Source: Bacillus aerolatus (GTDB lineage: Bacteria; Bacillota; Bacilli; Bacillales; Domibacillaceae). Taken from it: 64,000 bases of DNA. Each line of letters opens with the position of its first letter. Within the stretch, counting starts at the first letter, position 1. Of this stretch, positions 59,661 through 64,000 are shown piece after piece. The notes beneath the pieces were generated by a model. It was not told where the DNA came from, did not search any database, and worked only from the letters and a program-made list of their open reading frames with translations. A program made the translations under genes and the position numbers. The stretch spans positions 1-64,000 of the forward strand of contig NZ_WEIO01000009.1 of NCBI RefSeq assembly GCF_009183655.1, written 5' to 3'.

Positions 59661-60194
59661 CTATTTTCGAACAATTTTCTTTAAGCGACCTGCAATTGGC
59701 ACTACAATGATACCGGCGATGACGATCTGCATCACGTTTCCAGGGATGGAGCCGAATGGCTGTATCCAGTTGGCGTAAAGGATCACTTCAGCAAAATAGT
59801 AGCCCACAACTTTTATAATCAGTGCAACGGCAATCGCCAATGTGTAGACAACCGCCCTTTTGCCGGGTACCTTTTCGGAGATGAGGCCGGCTGCAAAGCC
59901 CATTGCACCTACGATGACGAATGTAAACGGCGCCCATATTGTCCAGCCGGAGAGAAGGTCGAATAATGCCATTCCGAAGGCGCCTGCTATGGCTCCTGCT
60001 TTTTTGTCGTAAACGAATGCTGCTATAAAAAGAGGCACATTACCTAGATGAATCAGGCCTCCGTTACCCATTATTGGGAGCCTTATGTTGATGAACATGG
60101 TGGCTACAAGGGTCAATGTGATAAAAAGTGCATTGATGACGATAGTTCTTGTTTTCGTCCTAGTCGCTCCGGTGGATGAGAATGTTGAATCCAT
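59661..60194 (-). CDS. ECF transporter S component
   Basis: A 177-residue membrane protein with about five to six helices, of the ECF vitamin-uptake S-component type. GGLIHLGNVPLFIAAF and the GAIAGAFGMALFDLLSGW stretch are typical. It would capture a vitamin or metabolite and dock on a shared EcfAAT energising module encoded elsewhere. The substrate is not evident: no riboswitch I recognise precedes it. The ATG at 60192-60194 has agagg 8 bases upstream; the frame extends 15 codons further without support. Confidence 0.85.
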   Translation of the reverse strand: MDSTFSSTGATRTKTRTIVINALFITLTLVATMFINIRLPIMGNGGLIHLGNVPLFIAAFVYDKKAGAIAGAFGMALFDLLSGWTIWAPFTFVIVGAMGFAAGLISEKVPGKRAVVYTLAIAVALIIKVVGYYFAEVILYANWIQPFGSIPGNVMQIVIAGIIVVPIAGRLKKIVRK

Positions 60195-60685
60195 ATAATA
60201 ACCTCTTTCTTTTTTAAATATTATCATACTCTTAATCAAGCACTTAATAAATACCTAATACTATTTATTTACGCATGTAAAGAATTCTAGTAACAACGGA
60301 TAGACGGGAGAAGGTTAACTAAGAGCAGTGAAATTTTTAGTTTCATATGGCTTATTTAAAAAATCTTTTTTCCCGTCTTATATTAATGTTGGTAACGAGC
60401 GAACTAATCTCTATCAGGAAAAAAGGAAGTAGGGCAAGCATTTGAGCTTTATATTGTTTTGCTTGAGGATGTATAAACTTTACCCTTGATAGACAAATTA
60501 AATATAAATTTCCAGCCGGCACAGAGAAGGGATAAGAGATGGAACGCTTGTACGCGCTCGTTTACATTTCCAGCGGGGCGTGGCAAGGTGACATGTTCAT
60601 TCTTTTTCCTAACCCTAGAAAATAAAGCTGATTATTAATTTGATCAGATTCCGGTGAAATGATTTTTGGAAAAGGGGTAAAGTTG
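60195..60685. other. divergent intergenic region with nested stem and a 28-codon frame
   Basis: This 491-bp gap separates the divergent ECF and EamA genes. It has an 8-bp inverted repeat agacggga (60302-60309) / tcccgtct (60371-60378) enclosing aactaa (60317) / ttagtt (60337), a possible structured leader. A 28-codon frame (60539-60625, MERLYALVYISSG...) has a gaaggg ribosome site 6 bases upstream and may be a small gene or a gene remnant. Neither can be named. Confidence 0.4.
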
Positions 60686-61639
60686 ATGAGTGCAAACAGT
60701 GTTAAACAAGCTAGAATGGGCATAGGTTTAGGAGCTGCTTCAGCGATTGCTTGGGGAGTCGATACGGTGATAATTGGCGTTATCATAGCCAGTACACCTT
60801 TTAAGGAGGCTGTTGTACTTGCTCCAATTATAGCCGCTTTCATGCATGACTTTTTCTCTTCCCTGTGGATATCCTTACTTATGATTATAAAAGGTGAATT
60901 TATTAACGTATTAAAGTTGTTAAAAACAAAGAGCGGAGCAATTTTAGTTTTAGGAGCAGTATGCGGCGGGCCTTTGGCAATGACCTTTTATTTTCTTGGT
61001 ATTCAATATGCAGGAGTAACTTATGCGGCAAGTATTGCTTCTATATTCCCCGGGATCGGTGCTGTGCTTGCTTTCACTTTTTTGAAGGAAAAAATGAACG
61101 GAAGAACTTGGTTCGGCGTTGTTTTGAGCATCATCGGGGTGGTTATATTAGCATATATGCCATCGAAGCTTAACGTCGATAACAGTTTTTTCATCGGAAT
61201 AATGTTTTCATTAGGAGCCGCCATCTTTTGGGGACTTGAAGGGGTGATCGGTGCTTGGGGAATGAAAGGCAAAGAGGTTGTTCCCCTATATGCAATTAAT
61301 ATAAGACAGATGACCTCAGCACTGTGTTACGCAATATTAGTTATACCATTTATTCATGGATATCCTTTAGCATTTCAAGCAGCATCATCTAATATCGTAT
61401 GGCTAATAGTCATAGCAGGTTTATTGGGAACTGCCAATTATTCTTTATACTACATGTCAATTAATTTAATCGGTGCTGCCAGGGGTCAGTCGCTTAACAA
61501 TACGTATGTTTTTTGGGCTATCGTAACTGAAATTTTATTTATTGGTACCCCTGTTAGCATACAATTTGTCATAGGCACCGTAATAGTAATTTTAGGTTCT
61601 ATCCTCGTTTCAGGAAACCTAAAAGAGGCAAAGGGTTGA
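60686..61639 (+). CDS. EamA/DMT-family permease
   Basis: A 317-residue protein with about ten membrane helices and two EamA repeats (about residues 10-150 and 160-310), of the drug/metabolite transporter superfamily. The sequence AGVTYAASIASIFPGIGAVLAF marks the end of the first repeat. Substrate unknown; such carriers export amino acids or other metabolites. The ATG at 60686 has aaaggggt about 9 bases upstream. No operon partner. Confidence 0.88.
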   Translation: MSANSVKQARMGIGLGAASAIAWGVDTVIIGVIIASTPFKEAVVLAPIIAAFMHDFFSSLWISLLMIIKGEFINVLKLLKTKSGAILVLGAVCGGPLAMTFYFLGIQYAGVTYAASIASIFPGIGAVLAFTFLKEKMNGRTWFGVVLSIIGVVILAYMPSKLNVDNSFFIGIMFSLGAAIFWGLEGVIGAWGMKGKEVVPLYAINIRQMTSALCYAILVIPFIHGYPLAFQAASSNIVWLIVIAGLLGTANYSLYYMSINLIGAARGQSLNNTYVFWAIVTEILFIGTPVSIQFVIGTVIVILGSILVSGNLKEAKG

Positions 61640-61715
61640 TTAGTATACCTGATAACCGGAAAAAGATTAAGAACGATAAAGTGATTCCCTCAGGATATGA
61701 CAAATTAAACCAGGG

Positions 61716-61805
61716 ATGTTTGAGATAATAGATGGCACACCTTCTATAGCAATAAATGCAAATGGTAATTTTCAGGAATCCGTGAAGAAATATCGGCTAA
61801 GATGA
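61716..61805 (+). pseudogene. 29-residue C-terminal gene remnant
   Basis: An open frame encoding MFEIIDGTPSIAIN...SVKKYRLR then a stop, followed six bases later by a terminator hairpin. It reads like the last residues of a larger enzyme rather than a free-standing gene, because caggg abuts the ATG with no spacing. I cannot identify the parent family. Confidence 0.3.
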
Positions 61806-61810
61806 GAGAA

Positions 61811-61843
61811 AGACGAGAGGTGATTGCTCTCGTCTAATTTTTT
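61811..61843 (+). terminator. terminator before the helicase gene
   Basis: A perfect 9-bp stem agacgagag (61811-61819) / ctctcgtct (61827-61835), followed by TTTTTT. Confidence 0.9.
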
Positions 61844-61939
61844 GTCTTTGCAATTTATGGGTGCCAGCTAGTACCTTAACTCCCTATACGCAGGATATGA
61901 TATATTTACTTTATAAGGAAAGTGTGAGGTGTTTATAGA

Positions 61940-64000
61940 TTGAATGACAAACCAAGACAGCTGTTTGAATATTTATTAGCTGTTAATAACCTTCGTTTTA
62001 AAGCGATTCGAAATTTCAAAGAATATGATAAAAACTGGACGAAAAATATACTTGAAGAATATGGAGAAGGCGTTTTCCTAATGGGTGAAGGAGAAGATGA
62101 GGAGGCGATTTTGGAGGTCCATAGACAGAAATTCACAGATGATGTCATGATTCCGCCAGATCCCGATAAAGCGATTGGAGACTGGATTACATATCCGTAT
62201 AATAAAGAAACAACTCTGCCTAAAATCCCTGCTCCCAAAGTATTCAAGCAAGGTTCCGATGAAATGGAAGTGCGTTTTGAAGAGGATCAGGAGCGGATGA
62301 GATTATTCTATAAATGGAAAGCCGACTGGGGGGAATGGGCTGCTGAAGTCACCCGTATGAAAAGAGTGCAGACCCTATATGAAACCTTCTTTAAGATCAA
62401 TCACGATTTCCAAGTAGAGGGAGAAGGGCTGGAACTTCTTCTAGGGGAAACGCTGTTCACCTGGAAACATGAAATTGATAGTATTAATCACCCTCTTTTT
62501 ACGACAAAGCTTGATATTGAGCTGGATACTGATAAGGGCATCATTAAAGTAAAGCCAACGAACCAAGGATACAAGTTAGAACTTAATATCCTCAGCGGCA
62601 TCCCGCTTCCAAACATGGAGGAAATTCAAAATATCGGAAGAACCGCCCGTTACAGAGATGTGATAGAAGAAGATGTAAAAGATTTGTCCAGTCAATTTAT
62701 GCAGTTAGTGGATGCAAGCGGCAGAATATCTATAGATGGAGAAGACGTTGTTCCTGCTAAGGCTGCGGTTGCCCATTTAGATGAATATGTTCTGATATTA
62801 AGAAGAAAAGATAATCAAATTATTAAAAATGATTTGGAGCAAATTGTTGAATCTATGCAGGAAGAAGAATTTGAGATCCCGGCTACGATTGATTCAATTG
62901 TAGGAAATGATGTAATGATCAATGAACAAGAAAATGAAACAAAATGGGGGAGAGTTGCCTCTGATTTATACTTCCCACTAGCAGCTAATGAGGAACAAAA
63001 AGAGATTGCCAGACGATTAGCTTCGAATTATGGATTGACTGTGCAAGGACCACCTGGGACAGGGAAAACACATACGATTGCTAATATTGTTTCTCATTTA
63101 TTGGCTCACGGAAAGAAAATACTCATCACGAGTCAAAAAGAAAATCCGTTGAAAGTATTAAAAGATAAAATACCTGAAGAAATTCGGGATTTATGTGTTC
63201 CGGTATTAGGCGGCGGAAGAGATTCATTAAGAGAAATCGAAAAATCGATTCGGACGATCTCTGAGAAATTAGGAAATGTCTCAGTGGAAAAATTAGCTGT
63301 AGAAATTGACCAATCTAAAGCAGATTTGGACCAGAGCAGACGGAATGAAGCGAAGTACAAACACCAGCTATTAGAGTATAGTAAAAGCGAAAAGACAGAA
63401 GTGGAATACAAAGGTCACACGGTCACAAAAGCGAATATTGCGCAAATGCTGAATGAAGAAACCACTGATTATCACTGGATATTAGACAAGGTGGAATTGA
63501 ACTCAACTTTGCCGATAGCCTTAAAAGAATTCGAAGAAATGTGGGAATTGAGGGGCCTTCTTAAGAAAGAGGAATTATATCTTAAGGATGCTTCTCTTCC
63601 TAAAATGAATTTGCTAAAAAGCCCGGAAGAGATGAAGGCGTGGCTTTCCAAAGGCAAAAAGCTTAAAGATCAATATAATACTTCTATTATTCATACAGAG
63701 AAAGTTCTCTTTCCACGTGAAGCAGAGTATGCGCAGCAGCTTAAAACCGAACTCTCTAGAGTTATTGAATATAAAGAATGTTTTGAAGAAGGTACAGCAC
63801 TCCAGAAGGTATTAGATGATTATTTAGCAGGCGGAACACGAAAAGAAAGATGGGTTTCCTTCCTTTCTGACATCAAGACAAGAACAGAGGAAATGGCAGC
63901 TATTCATAAAGTCATTATCAACTATGATATCACGCTGCCGAATAAACCTGACTTTGAATTAGAGGCGGATATCTATTTGTACGGGGAACGATTGCGGCAA
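61940..64000 (+). CDS. large SF1 (Upf1/Dna2-like) helicase, 3' end outside the window
   Basis: An unbroken frame of 687 codons from TTG at 61940 to the window end. The gtgaggtg site 8 bases upstream supports the start. The first ~365 residues are a novel-looking N-terminal region; residues 370-379 are Walker A (GPPGTGKTHT) followed by motif-Ia-like GKKILITSQKENPLKVL. Residues about 420-687 are highly charged and helical, the usual insertion between SF1B motifs. The motif order resembles Upf1/Dna2 (COG1112-like) helicases, many of which are 1200-1800 residues long with a C-terminal nuclease domain. The rest, and any partner genes, lie to the right. Confidence 0.85.
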   Translation, partial: MNDKPRQLFEYLLAVNNLRFKAIRNFKEYDKNWTKNILEEYGEGVFLMGEGEDEEAILEVHRQKFTDDVMIPPDPDKAIGDWITYPYNKETTLPKIPAPKVFKQGSDEMEVRFEEDQERMRLFYKWKADWGEWAAEVTRMKRVQTLYETFFKINHDFQVEGEGLELLLGETLFTWKHEIDSINHPLFTTKLDIELDTDKGIIKVKPTNQGYKLELNILSGIPLPNMEEIQNIGRTARYRDVIEEDVKDLSSQFMQLVDASGRISIDGEDVVPAKAAVAHLDEYVLILRRKDNQIIKNDLEQIVESMQEEEFEIPATIDSIVGNDVMINEQENETKWGRVASDLYFPLAANEEQKEIARRLASNYGLTVQGPPGTGKTHTIANIVSHLLAHGKKILITSQKENPLKVLKDKIPEEIRDLCVPVLGGGRDSLREIEKSIRTISEKLGNVSVEKLAVEIDQSKADLDQSRRNEAKYKHQLLEYSKSEKTEVEYKGHTVTKANIAQMLNEETTDYHWILDKVELNSTLPIALKEFEEMWELRGLLKKEELYLKDASLPKMNLLKSPEEMKAWLSKGKKLKDQYNTSIIHTEKVLFPREAEYAQQLKTELSRVIEYKECFEEGTALQKVLDDYLAGGTRKERWVSFLSDIKTRTEEMAAIHKVIINYDITLPNKPDFELEADIYLYGERLRQ

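Noticed and set aside
60195-60300. Vitamin riboswitch (TPP, FMN, preQ1) ahead of the ECF S component
   Set aside because: None of the conserved core motifs of these classes is present on the minus strand.

Overview
The window looks like chromosomal DNA of a mesophilic Bacillaceae bacterium. Evidence: Bacillus-type 5S rRNA, a guanine-riboswitch/PurR-controlled pur operon in Bacillus subtilis gene order (yebE-yebG-purEKBCSQLFMNHD), the yerA-yerB-yerC-pcrB-pcrA-ligA-yerH block, gatCAB-dgkB-rlmCD, argCJBD, frequent TTG/GTG starts with strong GGAGG-type ribosome sites, and U-tract hairpin terminators. I do not assign a genus.

Layout. 1-410: 3' end of a 23S rRNA gene, then 5S rRNA and a terminator. 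480-1547: a small membrane protein on the minus strand, then yebE and yebG. 1547-14671: PurR boxes, sigma-A promoter, guanine riboswitch with visible antiterminator and terminator, and a 12-gene operon encoding all steps from PRPP to IMP. 14804-20158: a DUF302 protein, a cytoplasmic 5'-nucleotidase-like phosphoesterase, a ccdA / membrane thioredoxin / response regulator / histidine kinase cluster, and a 23-codon gene remnant. 20359-29789: yerA to yerH. 29888-33231: a YtrA-type GntR repressor with its operator and an ABC ATPase-permease pair. 33478-34816: isocitrate lyase. 35118-38367: gatCAB. 38957-42188: NERD-domain protein, alpha/beta hydrolase, LemA and TPM-domain protein. 42242-46619 (minus): argC-J-B-D with an ARG box. 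46764-56193: thioredoxin-like protein, arylamine N-acetyltransferase, dgkB, MarR-MFS pair, heterodimeric ABC exporter, rlmCD. 56426-64000 is more accessory: a dus gene, an orphan TnpB with a probable omega-RNA and structured ends, an ECF S component, an EamA permease, and a very large Upf1-like helicase that runs off the window end.

How genes work together: the pur operon makes IMP and is shut down by guanine (riboswitch) and by PurR. PcrA, LigA and the tRNA-dependent GatCAB are housekeeping. The drug-related cluster (NAT, MarR-MFS, ABC pair) looks like stress/xenobiotic handling. Arginine genes stop at argD, without carAB-argF.

Most notable signals: (1) three intergenic arrays, each starting about 0-25 bp after an intrinsic terminator, all built on a 20-21 bp period with TGAA-like cores (34839-34953, 38387-38918 as 103-bp units, 54674-54745); (2) a TnpB with intact RuvC residues but no zinc-ribbon cysteines, next to a structured omega-RNA-like region; (3) RlmCD lacking all four Fe-S cysteines; (4) a histidine kinase with an altered G1 box; (5) the truncated helicase at the right edge.
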